From Streptomyces sp. NBC_00247 (lineage in GTDB: Bacteria; Actinomycetota; Actinomycetes; Streptomycetales; Streptomycetaceae), in NCBI RefSeq assembly GCF_036188265.1, contig NZ_CP108093.1, positions 2,232,001 to 2,296,000 of the forward strand: a stretch of 64,000 nt of DNA. Direction: 5' to 3'. The notes below the pieces were generated by a model. That model did no database searches. It saw only the letters and a program-made list of their open reading frames with translations, and was not told the DNA's origin. Below are positions 44,043-52,620 of this stretch, in pieces (the stretch's first letter is position 1; every line of letters starts with the position of its first letter). A program made the translations under genes and the position numbers.

Positions 44043-45380
44043 CTACATGGCCTCTCGGGTGGCGAGTTGATCGGAGTGCATGGCGACGCCGAACGCCTGC
44101 GGGATGGGCTGGCCGGCCATGTAGAGGCGGTCGGCGATACGGCGGGGCAGCGGGAGGTACTGGAACTGGCCGTAGATCCTGCCGTCCGCGGCCATCGGCT
44201 GCGCGTTGAAACGGGCGACGCTGACGATGCGGTACGGGTCGCGGCCGTGCGAGTCCAGCGCGGCGATCTCGGTGATCTTGCGGGTTCCGTCGGCGTGCCG
44301 GGTCAGCTGGACGATGATGTCCACGGCGCTGTTGATCTGGTCGTGCAGCGCCTCGAACGGGATCTTGATCTCGGACATCGAGGCGAGGGTCTGGAGGCGC
44401 ATCAGCGCGTCCTCGGCGTTGTTGGCGTGGACGGTGGCGAGCGAGCCGTCGTGGCCGGTGGACATCGCCTGGAGCATGTCGAGCGACTCGCCGCCGCGGA
44501 CCTCACCGACGACGATGCGGTCGGGGCGCATACGCAGGGAGTTGCGTACCAGGTCGCGGATGGTGATCTGGCCCTTCCCCTCGACGTTGGCGGGGCGGGA
44601 CTCCAGCCGGATCACGTGGTTCTGCTGGAGCTGGAGTTCGGCGGAGTCCTCGATGGTGACGATGCGCTCGTTGTTCGGGATCAGTCCGGAGAGGGCGTTG
44701 AGCAGGGTGGTCTTCCCGGTGCCGGTGGCGCCGGAGACGATGATGTTGAGCTTGGCCTGGACGAACCCGGCGAGCAGCACCAGCATCTGCTCGTCCAGTG
44801 AGCCGAAGCCGATCATCTCGTGGAGGGTGAAGGAGCGGGGGAAGCGGCGGATGGTGAGGGTCGCGCCGGTGAGCGAGAGCGGCGGGATGATCACGTTGAC
44901 GCGCTCGCCGCTGGGGAGCCGGGCGTCGACCATCGGGTTGGACTCGTCCACACGGCGGTTGACGGTGGAGACGATGCGTTCGATGGTCTGCATCAGCTGT
45001 TCGTGCGACCCGAAGCGCAGGGGCAGTTGCTCGACCTTTCCGCTGCGCTCGACGAAGACCTGGTCGGGGCCGTTGACCATGATCTCGGTGATGGACGCGT
45101 CCTCCAGCAGCGGCTCCAGGATGCCGAGGCCGAGGGCCTCGTCGACGACGCGGCGGATGAGCTGCGAGCGCTCCACCGTCGAGAGGACGGGGCCCTCCCG
45201 GCTGATGATGTGGCCGAGTACCCGTTCCAGCCGTACCCGCCGGTCGGCGGCGGCCAGCGAGGACATCTCCGCGAGGTCGATCTCCTCAAGGAGCTTGGCG
45301 CGGTAGAGGGCGACCATGTGGCCGTCCTCGCCCGCCCCGCCCTTCTCCTCGGGAGCGGTGATGCGTGCCCGCAGGCTCAT
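44043..45380 (-). CDS. tadA: Tad pilus assembly ATPase TadA/CpaF
   Basis: A 445-residue hexameric secretion ATPase starting at ATG 45380. An N-terminal domain (about 25-195) precedes Walker A GATGTGKT at 217-224; the Asp box (IVTIEDSAEL), Walker B-region RMRPDRIVVGEVRGGE and the His-box LATVHANNAEDALMRL follow. It powers pilus extension, and in some Tad systems retraction too. No separate retraction ATPase is encoded in the window. Confidence 0.96.
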   Translation of the reverse strand: MSLRARITAPEEKGGAGEDGHMVALYRAKLLEEIDLAEMSSLAAADRRVRLERVLGHIISREGPVLSTVERSQLIRRVVDEALGLGILEPLLEDASITEIMVNGPDQVFVERSGKVEQLPLRFGSHEQLMQTIERIVSTVNRRVDESNPMVDARLPSGERVNVIIPPLSLTGATLTIRRFPRSFTLHEMIGFGSLDEQMLVLLAGFVQAKLNIIVSGATGTGKTTLLNALSGLIPNNERIVTIEDSAELQLQQNHVIRLESRPANVEGKGQITIRDLVRNSLRMRPDRIVVGEVRGGESLDMLQAMSTGHDGSLATVHANNAEDALMRLQTLASMSEIKIPFEALHDQINSAVDIIVQLTRHADGTRKITEIAALDSHGRDPYRIVSVARFNAQPMAADGRIYGQFQYLPLPRRIADRLYMAGQPIPQAFGVAMHSDQLATREAM

Positions 45381-45455
45381 GTGGCTGACTCTCTTTCTGG
45401 CTTCCGGTCGGTGCTGCGGGCGGGTGGTACGGGCGTACGGGAGGTGGCGGAGCGG

Positions 45456-45851
45456 TCAGCCCTTCGGGAAGGTGGCGCTGCGTTCGGCCCAGGACCAGTC
45501 GACGCCGGGAACCACGCTCGGGACCTTGATGCGTACGGTGGCGGTGACCTCGTCGGCCCCCTCGGACATGGCGATGTCGAACTCGTCGCCGCCGGTGAGC
45601 CAGTCGCTGATGGCGTCGCGGCCGTCCTGCGCGGCGTCCCCCCGGGGGTAGTCCTGACTGGCGCTGCGGGCCGCGACCCGGGCGGCGGTACCCGCCTGTC
45701 CGGCCGCGTACGCCGCGAGACCCAGCTGGACCGCGAGCATCCCGACCAGGAGCAGCAGGGGGAGGAAGCCGAGGTACTCGATGGCCACCTGACCGCGGTC
45801 GCGGCGCACGGCAGGGGGCGGGGAGGGCACGGAAGGCCTCGTGGTCGTCAT
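45456..45851 (-). CDS. TadE-type minor pseudopilin 1
   Basis: A 131-residue protein starting at ATG 45851. The leader ends in a G20/Q21 cleavage site, then QVAIEYLGFLPLLLLVGMLA: mature glutamate at position 5 and tyrosine at 6, as in TadE/F pseudopilins. A single helix is followed by TAARVAARSASQDYPRGDAA and a C-terminal beta part with VPGVDWSWAERSATF. Its neighbour at 45856 encodes a second pseudopilin, 4 nt upstream, so they are probably made as a pair. Confidence 0.88.
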   Translation of the reverse strand: MTTTRPSVPSPPPAVRRDRGQVAIEYLGFLPLLLLVGMLAVQLGLAAYAAGQAGTAARVAARSASQDYPRGDAAQDGRDAISDWLTGGDEFDIAMSEGADEVTATVRIKVPSVVPGVDWSWAERSATFPKG

Positions 45852-45855
45852 CGGC

Positions 45856-46350
45856 TCAGCCCTCCCGCGGTGAGGCCGCGTCACCGTCGATGTGCACGTC
45901 GAGGTCGAAGAGGCCGGGTACGAGTACCGGAACCTTGAGGCGGACCCTCGTCCGGTAGAGGGAGGATCCGCCGCCGCAGCTGATGACCGCGTTCCCCTCC
46001 CAGGCGTCGGGCAGGTTCTCACGCGCCTTCTGCCGGCAGGCCGAGTTCGAGCCGAACTCCGCCCCGGCGCCGGCCCGCGCGCCCTTGTCCGCGGCGTTCC
46101 CGGCGAGGCTGAAGGTGTAGCCGACGAGGGCGAGTTCCCAGAGCACGAGCATGATCAGGATGATGAACGGCGTCATGCCGAGGAACTCGATCGCCGTCTG
46201 CCCCCGGTCGCGCTCCGGCCCGCCTGCGGTACGGAATGGGCCCCGTCCTTGGACCGGTGCGGGCTCAGCGGCGGCGGGCCGCCCGTCCCGGGAGGAGGCG
46301 TCGGGGCGCCTCCTCCCTATGTCGGTGTCGTGCGTCGGTGTGGTGGTCAT
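45856..46350 (-). CDS. TadE-type minor pseudopilin 2
   Basis: A 164-residue protein with a longer hydrophilic leader. Cleavage at G50/Q51 gives QTAIEFLGMTPFIILIMLVL, again with glutamate at position 5 and F at 6. The mature domain has ADKGARAGAGAEFGSNSACR and VISCGGGSSLYRTRVRLKVP, with two cysteines likely to be disulfide-bonded. Both TadE proteins probably initiate pilus assembly or sit at the tip. Confidence 0.88.
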   Translation of the reverse strand: MTTTPTHDTDIGRRRPDASSRDGRPAAAEPAPVQGRGPFRTAGGPERDRGQTAIEFLGMTPFIILIMLVLWELALVGYTFSLAGNAADKGARAGAGAEFGSNSACRQKARENLPDAWEGNAVISCGGGSSLYRTRVRLKVPVLVPGLFDLDVHIDGDAASPREG

Positions 46351-46353
46351 CGG

Positions 46354-47637
46354 TCAACGTGTCCCCTCGGTCCGTCCCCGGCCCTGGTCCGCGCCGCGCC
46401 GTCCGCGCGGGCCGCCGACCGAGCCCCGGTCGTTGCGCGCCTTGCCGTTCTTCTTCTCCCCGGGCCGGGGCTTGACGATCCCGATCTCCCCGGCCAGTCC
46501 CCAGAGCGCCTGCTTGACCGTGCTCTTGGCGTCGAGTTCGTGGAGCCGTCCGGCGTCCACGACTCCCTGCAACTCCTTGAACTGGGCGGGCACGGCCACA
46601 CCGGCGACCCTGGTGCCGGTGATCTTCTGGATCAGTGGCGGCTGGATCTCGGTGTTCCGGGTGTAGCGGTTCACCACGGTGAGGGTCTCCTCCGCCTTGC
46701 GGATCTGCAGCCGGTCCCACATCCGCACGATGCGCTTGGCGCCGCGTACCGCGATGACGTCGGGGGTCGTGACCAGCACGGCCACGTCGGCCATCTCGAC
46801 GGCCGCCGCGTTGGCGCCGTTCATCTGACTGCCGCCGTCCACGACGACCACCTCGTACCGCGAGCGCAGGGCGCTGACGATCTGGCGGGCGGAACGGTCG
46901 CTGACTTCCTCGCCCCGCTCCCCGTCGCCCGGCGCGAGCAGCAGGGAGAGTCCCGTGGAGTGGGAGAAGACGGCGTCGGTGAGGACGCGGGGCGATATCT
47001 CCGAGACCAGGGCGAGATCGACGATCGACCGGCGGAACTGCACGTCCAGGTACGAGGCGACGTCACCGGACTGCAGGTCCATGTCGACGAGGGCGACGGT
47101 ATGGCCGGACGCCTGGGCGGCGAGGGCGAGTTGTACGGCGGCGAGAGTGCAGCCGACGCCGCCCTTGGCACCCGTGAGGGTGACGACCATGCCGCCGGGG
47201 CCGGTGAAGACCTCGTTGCCGGCGACGAGGTGGCGCCGTACGCCGGACGCCCACTGGGCCGCCGCCTGGATGCGGTTGACCAGTTCCTCGTAGCCGAGGG
47301 GGAGCGTGACGATGCCGCGGGCACCCGAGTCCATGGCGTCGGCGAAGAGCGCGGGGCTGGGGTCGGCGGTGATCAGGACGACCCCCACCGCCGGGAAGCG
47401 CAGGGAGACCTCCCTGATCAGCTCCAGGGCGGGCACCGGACCGATGCGCTCGTGGACGAGGACGACCTCCGGCAGCTCGTCGAAGGCCTCGCCCGCCAGC
47501 CGGGCGAGGGTGTCGATGAGCTGGGTGGAGTCACCGACCGGCGTGGCCGGTTCGGCGTCGGGCAGCTGACTGAGCAGAGTGGTGACGGACCTGGCCGCGT
47601 CGACGTCCCCCACGGCCGGGAGGATTCTGGTGGTCAT
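46354..47637 (-). CDS. CpaE/TadZ-type polar localisation ATPase
   Basis: A 427-residue protein. An N-terminal degenerate receiver-like domain (about 1-130) is followed by a MinD/ParA P-loop ATPase with the deviant Walker motif in LTGAKGGVGCTLAAVQLALA (about 154-173), then ALVDMDLQSGDVASYLD and VVVDGGSQMNGANAAA. The C-terminal 40 residues are basic and Gly/Arg-rich. In Caulobacter CpaE places the pilus machine; TadZ does so in Aggregatibacter. It overlaps the island's short intergenic spacing on both sides. Confidence 0.92.
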   Translation of the reverse strand: MTTRILPAVGDVDAARSVTTLLSQLPDAEPATPVGDSTQLIDTLARLAGEAFDELPEVVLVHERIGPVPALELIREVSLRFPAVGVVLITADPSPALFADAMDSGARGIVTLPLGYEELVNRIQAAAQWASGVRRHLVAGNEVFTGPGGMVVTLTGAKGGVGCTLAAVQLALAAQASGHTVALVDMDLQSGDVASYLDVQFRRSIVDLALVSEISPRVLTDAVFSHSTGLSLLLAPGDGERGEEVSDRSARQIVSALRSRYEVVVVDGGSQMNGANAAAVEMADVAVLVTTPDVIAVRGAKRIVRMWDRLQIRKAEETLTVVNRYTRNTEIQPPLIQKITGTRVAGVAVPAQFKELQGVVDAGRLHELDAKSTVKQALWGLAGEIGIVKPRPGEKKNGKARNDRGSVGGPRGRRGADQGRGRTEGTR

Positions 47638-47643
47638 CCGTCC

Positions 47644-48351
47644 TCACTTGTCCTTGTCGAGCTGGTAGGTGCGGTCGCCCGGACGGATCGTTCCGTCGCT
47701 GCCCGGGGCGACGAGCGCCAGTCGTACGTGCTCCGCGAAGGACTCGGCGTACGCGATGCGCTGGGTGTCCAGCGTGTTGAGGGCGAAGGTGATCGGCACC
47801 GCCTGCGTCATCTGGAAGGAGGTGCCGTTGCGGTCCGGCTCCAGCGCGGTGAGCTTGCCCACGTCGAGCACCTTGGCGTTGGCGACGATCACCTTCGACT
47901 GGGCGGGATCACCCTCGCGTTCGGCGGCGAAGGTCGCGTAGACGTTCACCGTGGCACCCGGAGTGATCTTGCCCGCCACGCCGGTCGCCGCGTCGATCAT
48001 GATGGCGATCTCCTGTTCTCCGGCACGGAGTTCGGGTTTGGCGACCATCATGTCGGTCTGTAGCAGCGAGCCCTCCTGGAGCTGGGTGACGGCGATCTTG
48101 CCCTGAACCTCACGCAGATCGGTCACCGCGTTGGTGGAGAGCCACCGCTCGGGCATCGAGACCTTCTCGAACTGACCGCTGTTCAGGGCCGTGTACGGGG
48201 CGACGTTGGTCTTGAGCTGGTACGCGGTGACCTCGGGTCCGACCTTCGAGTTGACGTCACTGATCACGGAGAGCACACCGGCGAAGACGCCGAAGGCGCA
48301 CAGGACCGACAGGAGCAGGAGTATGACGCCACGGCGCTGGCGGGAGTTCAT
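47644..48351 (-). CDS. CpaB/RcpC-type SAF domain pilus protein
   Basis: A 235-residue membrane-anchored protein. One N-terminal helix (GVILLLLSVLCAFGVFAGVL) leads to an SAF domain: YTALNSGQFEKVSMPERWLS, LQEGSLLQTDMMVAKPELRA, then GVAGKITPGATVNVYATFAA. CpaB/RcpC proteins are thought to bind the secretin or the peptidoglycan in Gram-negatives; here, without an outer membrane, it may act as a wall-side adaptor together with the OmpA-like protein. Confidence 0.9.
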   Translation of the reverse strand: MNSRQRRGVILLLLSVLCAFGVFAGVLSVISDVNSKVGPEVTAYQLKTNVAPYTALNSGQFEKVSMPERWLSTNAVTDLREVQGKIAVTQLQEGSLLQTDMMVAKPELRAGEQEIAIMIDAATGVAGKITPGATVNVYATFAAEREGDPAQSKVIVANAKVLDVGKLTALEPDRNGTSFQMTQAVPITFALNTLDTQRIAYAESFAEHVRLALVAPGSDGTIRPGDRTYQLDKDK

Positions 48352-48455
48352 GGACCGGACAACCTCGTTCGGATCGGATGCGTGGGGCTGCGGACAGGGA
48401 GGGGTGCGCGCGGTGCGGTGTACCCGGCGCAGGGCGGGTGACCCGGCGACGGTCG

Positions 48456-49322
48456 CTACCGCTCACGGGCGAGTACGACCGAGGCGTGGGCACGGCGCTC
48501 GTGCTGCGCGAGGGGGGACGAGCAGAACCCGCAGCGGTCACCGATGAGTTCCATGCCGCACCAGTGGCACGTCTCCCGGCGCACCGAGGCCACCAGCTGG
48601 TACAGGACGGAGATGTCCGGGAGGTAGGACGCGAATTCCACCAGCTTCTGGGTGCCCCACCAGCGGGCCGACTCGGCGGGGAGCGCCGCCTCGTGAATGG
48701 CCTGGACCTTCCAGTCGGGGGCCAGTCGCTCCCGCACCCATTCCTGCGGTGCCTGCCCCTTGGCGATCAGCAGATGGGTCGCGAAATCCGGCCCGGGCAG
48801 CGGCTCCATCGTCGGCCGCACTTTGACCAGTCGCTCGTGGGTCCCGGTGAGTGCGACGAACTGGGCGCCCGGAACCCATGACTTGGCGTGCTCCTTGAGG
48901 CTGACCGGAAAACGGTCCAGCTTGGCGACGGAGTTCAGCAGCGCTCCGGTGTGGATGTAGTGGGCGAGCAGCCGTACGGCCGAGGCGATCACGCCGGGGC
49001 TGAAGTCGCAGATGGAGAGCTGGCGCAACTGCCGTACGAGTACGGCGATTCCCAGCGGTGGGAGATCGACCTTGAGGAGGGCGATCCGGTCGCTCTCCAG
49101 GACGGAGCGGATGGCGTAGAGCCGCCGCTCGTGGCCGGGCGGAAGGGAGGACGGGTACACGGCGATGACGTATCCGTGCTGCTCCAGCAGGAGATGGATG
49201 TCGCCGACGGCGAGTTCGAGTGCCTGATCCTCCGGCGCGTGCAGCAGAGCGGCGGTCGGCGTCTGCTGGTCGGTGGGTGGTAGCACCAGGTCAGCGCTGG
49301 TTACTGCAATGGCGATCGGCAC
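48456..49322 (-). CDS. Uncharacterised zinc-ribbon protein heading the Tad island
   Basis: A 288-residue protein starting at ATG 49322 after GGGGAACAGC. No domain is recognised in residues 1-245, which read as an alpha/beta fold (PPTDQQTPTAALLHAPEDQA, HGYVIAVYPSSLPPGHERRL, LPPLGIAVLVRQLRQLSICD, KVRPTMEPLPGPDFATHLLI). The C-terminus has a treble-clef-like zinc ribbon: C252-x2-C255 and C264-x2-C267 (CHWCGMELIGDRCGFC). It is the first gene of the island, 104 nt before cpaB. It could be a DNA-binding regulator, an RNA-binding protein or a pilus scaffold; context alone supports a Tad role. Confidence 0.8.
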   Translation of the reverse strand: MPIAIAVTSADLVLPPTDQQTPTAALLHAPEDQALELAVGDIHLLLEQHGYVIAVYPSSLPPGHERRLYAIRSVLESDRIALLKVDLPPLGIAVLVRQLRQLSICDFSPGVIASAVRLLAHYIHTGALLNSVAKLDRFPVSLKEHAKSWVPGAQFVALTGTHERLVKVRPTMEPLPGPDFATHLLIAKGQAPQEWVRERLAPDWKVQAIHEAALPAESARWWGTQKLVEFASYLPDISVLYQLVASVRRETCHWCGMELIGDRCGFCSSPLAQHERRAHASVVLARER

Positions 49323-50067
49323 GCTGTTCCCCGTTCGGCTCCGGCCGGCGTCGCGCCGCCGACCGCAATCGCTCCTGTCCGTGGTTCTTCGACAGCACTG
49401 TAGTCACGTCCCACCAGGCGGGAAACCGTCTTCAGGAATCAATATGGAGACGGCCACCAGGAACGCGGCGTGGGCGCCGGACCCATATCAGCCCGGACGG
49501 AAGGTAGTTGAATTGGAAGCCGCAAGGAGGTTTATCCGGTTCTTTTCCAGCCATTCGCCAATCCGCCGATCTTGGACCGGCGTTGAGGGTTTCATGCACT
49601 GACGTGCGCGCCCCTGTACGGCAATTGATGAGTATGGGAACTCATTGACGTCACCCGCTCCCCCGTGCGTCCGCATGATGCCCCTCGGTGCGGACGTCAA
49701 CCTTCTTTGCACACGCCATTTTATCCGGGTGACGGTGCGCTCCGACGCGACGCCGGGCACCGCACTCCTCCGACGGCGGGGCCGGCCCCTCGCGCCGCCT
49801 CCCTCAGCAGGCACGGAAGGGGAGGGCCGGACGAGGGTGGCCCTCCCGGGCCGCCGTTCGGACACGTCCTCACAACCTCTGGGTAGGCGCGCCGCGTTGA
49901 CATGGGGGCGCGGGTGCACACGCCCGCAAAGGCTCTGGCGGGAATCCTCGGGACCCGGGTCCGGAGGGGTGCGCACCGAGCACCCAGACCCACCCGGACC
50001 GGACAATCGGCACCCCGCTCGCACTCTCCCGACAACCGCTAGGACGAGTGAATCGGCATCACAGGTC
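49323..50067. other. Gap between the Tad island and the chitinase; weak small ORF
   Basis: About 745 nt. A possible small ORF runs from ATG 49444 to 49602 (52 residues, METATRNAAWAPDPYQPG and later RRFIRFFSSHSPIRRSW) with AGGAATCAAT upstream; its second half has unusually low third-position GC, so it is weak. The rest must hold the divergent Tad promoter. Sequence around 49500-49650 is relatively AT-rich for this genome. Confidence 0.35.
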
Positions 50068-50098
50068 TTGACAACTCGATTGGTCTGGACCAGTTTAT
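50068..50098 (+). promoter_or_regulatory. Chitinase promoter with DasR-type site
   Basis: TTGACA at 50068-50073 is a canonical -35 box. ATTGGTCTGGACCAGT at 50079-50094 matches the DasR (dre) palindrome ACTGGTCTAGACCAGT closely and would sit in the spacer up to a -10-like AGTTTA. DasR represses chitin genes until N-acetylglucosamine 6-phosphate accumulates. Site recognised from the known consensus; not tested. Confidence 0.75.
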
Positions 50099-50221
50099 CG
50101 GCCAGCGGTGGCCACCGTCCCCCGTCGCCCTCCCCCGGCGACCCCCCACGCAGAACAGCACAGACCCGCACGGCCCCCCCGGCACACCCACGCCACCACC
50201 CCGACTCCCCCGGAGGATGCA

Positions 50222-51952
50222 GTGGAACGCACCGCAGGCAGAAGGCACCGCAGGCCCTACACCCGACCCGCGCTCGGCGCCGCCATGGCCGTCGTCGCGG
50301 CGGGCGCGCTGACCCTCACCGGTCTCGTGAGCAACGCGGAGGCCGCCGACGTCAACGTGGCCAAGAACGCGGGCTTCGAGTCGGGCCTCACCAACTGGAC
50401 CTGTACGGCCGGCAGCGGCGCCACCGTCTCCTCGCCCGTGCACGGCGGCAGCTCCGCCCTCAAGGCGACCCCCGCCGGGCTGGACAACGCGCAGTGCAGC
50501 CAGACCGTCGCGGTGAAGCCCAACTCTACGTACAGCCTGTCCTCCTGGGTGCAGGGCAGTTACGTCTACCTCGGCGTGAGCGGCACCGGCACCACGGACG
50601 TCTCCACCTGGACGCCCAGCTCCACCGGCTGGTCGCAGCTCGCCACCAGCTTCACCACCGGCGCCTCGACCACCTCGGTGACGGTCTACACCCACGGCTG
50701 GTACGGCCAGCCCGCCTACTACGCGGACGACATCGCGGTCACCGGCCCGGACGGCGGCGGTGGCACCGATCCCGCCCCGACGGTCCCGGCCACCCCGGCG
50801 GGTCTCGCCTCGGGCTCCAAGACCTCGTCCTCCGTGTCGCTCTCCTGGAACTCCGTCTCCGGGGCCACCGGCTACACGGTCTACAAGGACGGCGCGAAGG
50901 CCACCACCTCGACCGGGACCTCGGCGACGATCTCCGGGCTCTCCGCCGACACGGCCTACTCCTTCGCGGTCAGCGCGACCAACGCGGCGGGCGAGTCCGC
51001 CAAGTCGTCCGCGCTCAGCGTCCGTACGTCCACCTCGGGCACCACCAACCCGCCCGCGTCGACCACCGTGCCCAAGCACGCGGTGACCGGCTACTGGCAG
51101 AACTTCAACAACGGTGCGACCGTCCAGAAGCTCAGCGACGTGCCGTCCGCCTACGACATCATCGCGGTCTCCTTCGCGGACGCCACGTCCACGCCCGGCG
51201 CGGTCTCCTTCACGCTGGACTCGGCCGGTCTGAACGGCTACACCGTCGACCAGTTCAAGGCCGACATCAAGGCGAAGCAGGCCGCCGGGAAGAACGTCAT
51301 CATCTCGGTCGGCGGTGAGAAGGGCGCGGTCGCGGTCAACAGCGACGCCTCCGCCACCGCCTTCGCCGACTCGGTCTACTCGCTGATGCAGACCTACGGC
51401 TTCAACGGCGTCGACATCGACCTGGAGAACGGCCTCAACTCCACTTACATGACGAAGGCGTTGCGCTCGCTCTCCACCAAGGCGGGTTCGGGCCTGGTCA
51501 TCACCATGGCCCCGCAGACCATCGACATGCAGTCGACGTCCGGCGAGTACTTCAAGACGGCGCTCAACGTCAAGGACATCCTGACCGTCGTCAACATGCA
51601 GTACTACAACAGTGGTTCGATGCTGGGCTGCGACGGCAAGGTCTACTCGCAGGGTTCGGTGGACTTCCTCACCGCTCTCGCCTGCATCCAGCTGGAGGGC
51701 GGCCTCGACGCCTCGCAGGTCGGCCTCGGGGTTCCCGCCTCGACCCGCGGCGCGGGTAGCGGCTACGTCGCCCCGTCGATCGTGAACGCGGCGCTCGACT
51801 GCCTCGCCAAGGGCACCAGCTGCGGTTCGTTCAAGCCGGCCAAGACCTACCCGGCGCTGCGCGGCGCGATGACCTGGTCCACCAACTGGGACGCCACCGC
51901 GGGCAACGCCTGGTCCAGCGCGGTCGGCGCGCACGTCCACGCCCTGCCGTAA
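50222..51952 (+). CDS. Secreted GH18 chitinase (CBM - FnIII - GH18)
   Basis: A 576-residue exported protein starting at GTG 50222 with GGAGGATGC. A twin-arginine-containing signal peptide ends near A41; a carbohydrate-binding module follows (about 43-180, with AKNAGFESGLTNWTC); then a fibronectin type III domain (about 190-270); then a GH18 catalytic domain to the end (HAVTGYWQNFNNGATVQKLS to GAMTWSTNWDATAGNAW). The catalytic motif is N395-x2-D398-x-D400-x-E402, where the first aspartate of D-x2-D-x-D-x-E is replaced by asparagine. The layout matches the Streptomyces ChiC group. It degrades chitin outside the cell and is predicted to be DasR-controlled. Confidence 0.95.
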   Translation: MERTAGRRHRRPYTRPALGAAMAVVAAGALTLTGLVSNAEAADVNVAKNAGFESGLTNWTCTAGSGATVSSPVHGGSSALKATPAGLDNAQCSQTVAVKPNSTYSLSSWVQGSYVYLGVSGTGTTDVSTWTPSSTGWSQLATSFTTGASTTSVTVYTHGWYGQPAYYADDIAVTGPDGGGGTDPAPTVPATPAGLASGSKTSSSVSLSWNSVSGATGYTVYKDGAKATTSTGTSATISGLSADTAYSFAVSATNAAGESAKSSALSVRTSTSGTTNPPASTTVPKHAVTGYWQNFNNGATVQKLSDVPSAYDIIAVSFADATSTPGAVSFTLDSAGLNGYTVDQFKADIKAKQAAGKNVIISVGGEKGAVAVNSDASATAFADSVYSLMQTYGFNGVDIDLENGLNSTYMTKALRSLSTKAGSGLVITMAPQTIDMQSTSGEYFKTALNVKDILTVVNMQYYNSGSMLGCDGKVYSQGSVDFLTALACIQLEGGLDASQVGLGVPASTRGAGSGYVAPSIVNAALDCLAKGTSCGSFKPAKTYPALRGAMTWSTNWDATAGNAWSSAVGAHVHALP

Positions 51953-52004
51953 CGACCGCAGCGCACCGGCCGGATCACCTGTCGTGACCGGCCGGCCACA
52001 CCGT

Positions 52005-52040
52005 CGACAAGCGCCACCGCTCCCCCGGTGGCGCTTGTCG
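52005..52040 (+). terminator. Chitinase terminator
   Basis: A perfect 14-bp stem (52005-52018 with 52027-52040) around GCTCCCCC, 53 nt after the stop. Confidence 0.85.
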
Positions 52041-52051
52041 GCGTTCCGGGA

Positions 52052-52090
52052 GAGCGGTGGCGGGTGGAGCGGTGGCGGGTGGAGCGGTGG
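52052..52090 (+). repeat. 15-bp tandem repeat
   Basis: GAGCGGTGGCGGGTG is repeated at 52052 and 52067, with a further partial copy at 52082. Intergenic, no recognised function. Confidence 0.6.
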
Positions 52091-52110
52091 CTCCGGGGGG
52101 ACGCGGAGCC

Positions 52111-52521
52111 TCAGCCGAGTACGGCGAGCGCGTCGATCTCGATGAGCAGGCCCTTGGGCAGGCCGACGTAGACGGTGGTGCGCGCGGCGGCGGGAGCCTT
52201 GAGTCCCTGCTCCTCGAAGTACGCGTTGTAGATCTCGTTCATCTCGGCGAAGTGGTCCACGTCGGTGAGGTAGACGCGCATCATCATCACGTCGTCCCAG
52301 CCCGCGCCGCCCTCCTCCAGGATCGCCTTGACGTTGGCGAAGGTCTGGAGGGTCTGCTCGCGCAGGGTGGGGCCGGCCGGGGTCGGCGCCTGGCCCTCGA
52401 CGGCGGGGAGGAAGCCGACCTGGCCGGCGACCTGGAGGATGTTCCCCTTCTTCACCCCGTGCGAGAACTTCGCGGGCGGGGTGGTGTGGGTGCTGGGGGT
52501 GAGGGCGGTCTTCTCGGTCAT
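52111..52521 (-). CDS. ridA: RidA family enamine/imine deaminase
   Basis: A 136-residue protein, normal RidA length. The conserved arginine lies in AARTTVYVGLP (R114) and the glutamate in EIDALAVL (E128); the N-terminal FSHGVKKGNILQVAGQVGFL is typical. RidA hydrolyses reactive 2-aminoacrylate and related enamines produced by PLP enzymes. Here it is in the same gene group as a PLP D-amino-acid deaminase (54,693), an obvious source of such intermediates, and separated from the IclR gene by 99 nt on the same strand. Confidence 0.92.
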   Translation of the reverse strand: MTEKTALTPSTHTTPPAKFSHGVKKGNILQVAGQVGFLPAVEGQAPTPAGPTLREQTLQTFANVKAILEEGGAGWDDVMMMRVYLTDVDHFAEMNEIYNAYFEEQGLKAPAAARTTVYVGLPKGLLIEIDALAVLG

Positions 52522-52620
52522 GGGGTGTCCTTAGACGGTGCGGTGTACTGGTGCGGTGTGTGTATCGGCGCCCCGGGGCGCGGTGCGGTCCCCACGGCGG
52601 GGGCACGGCGGTGCCCGCCC

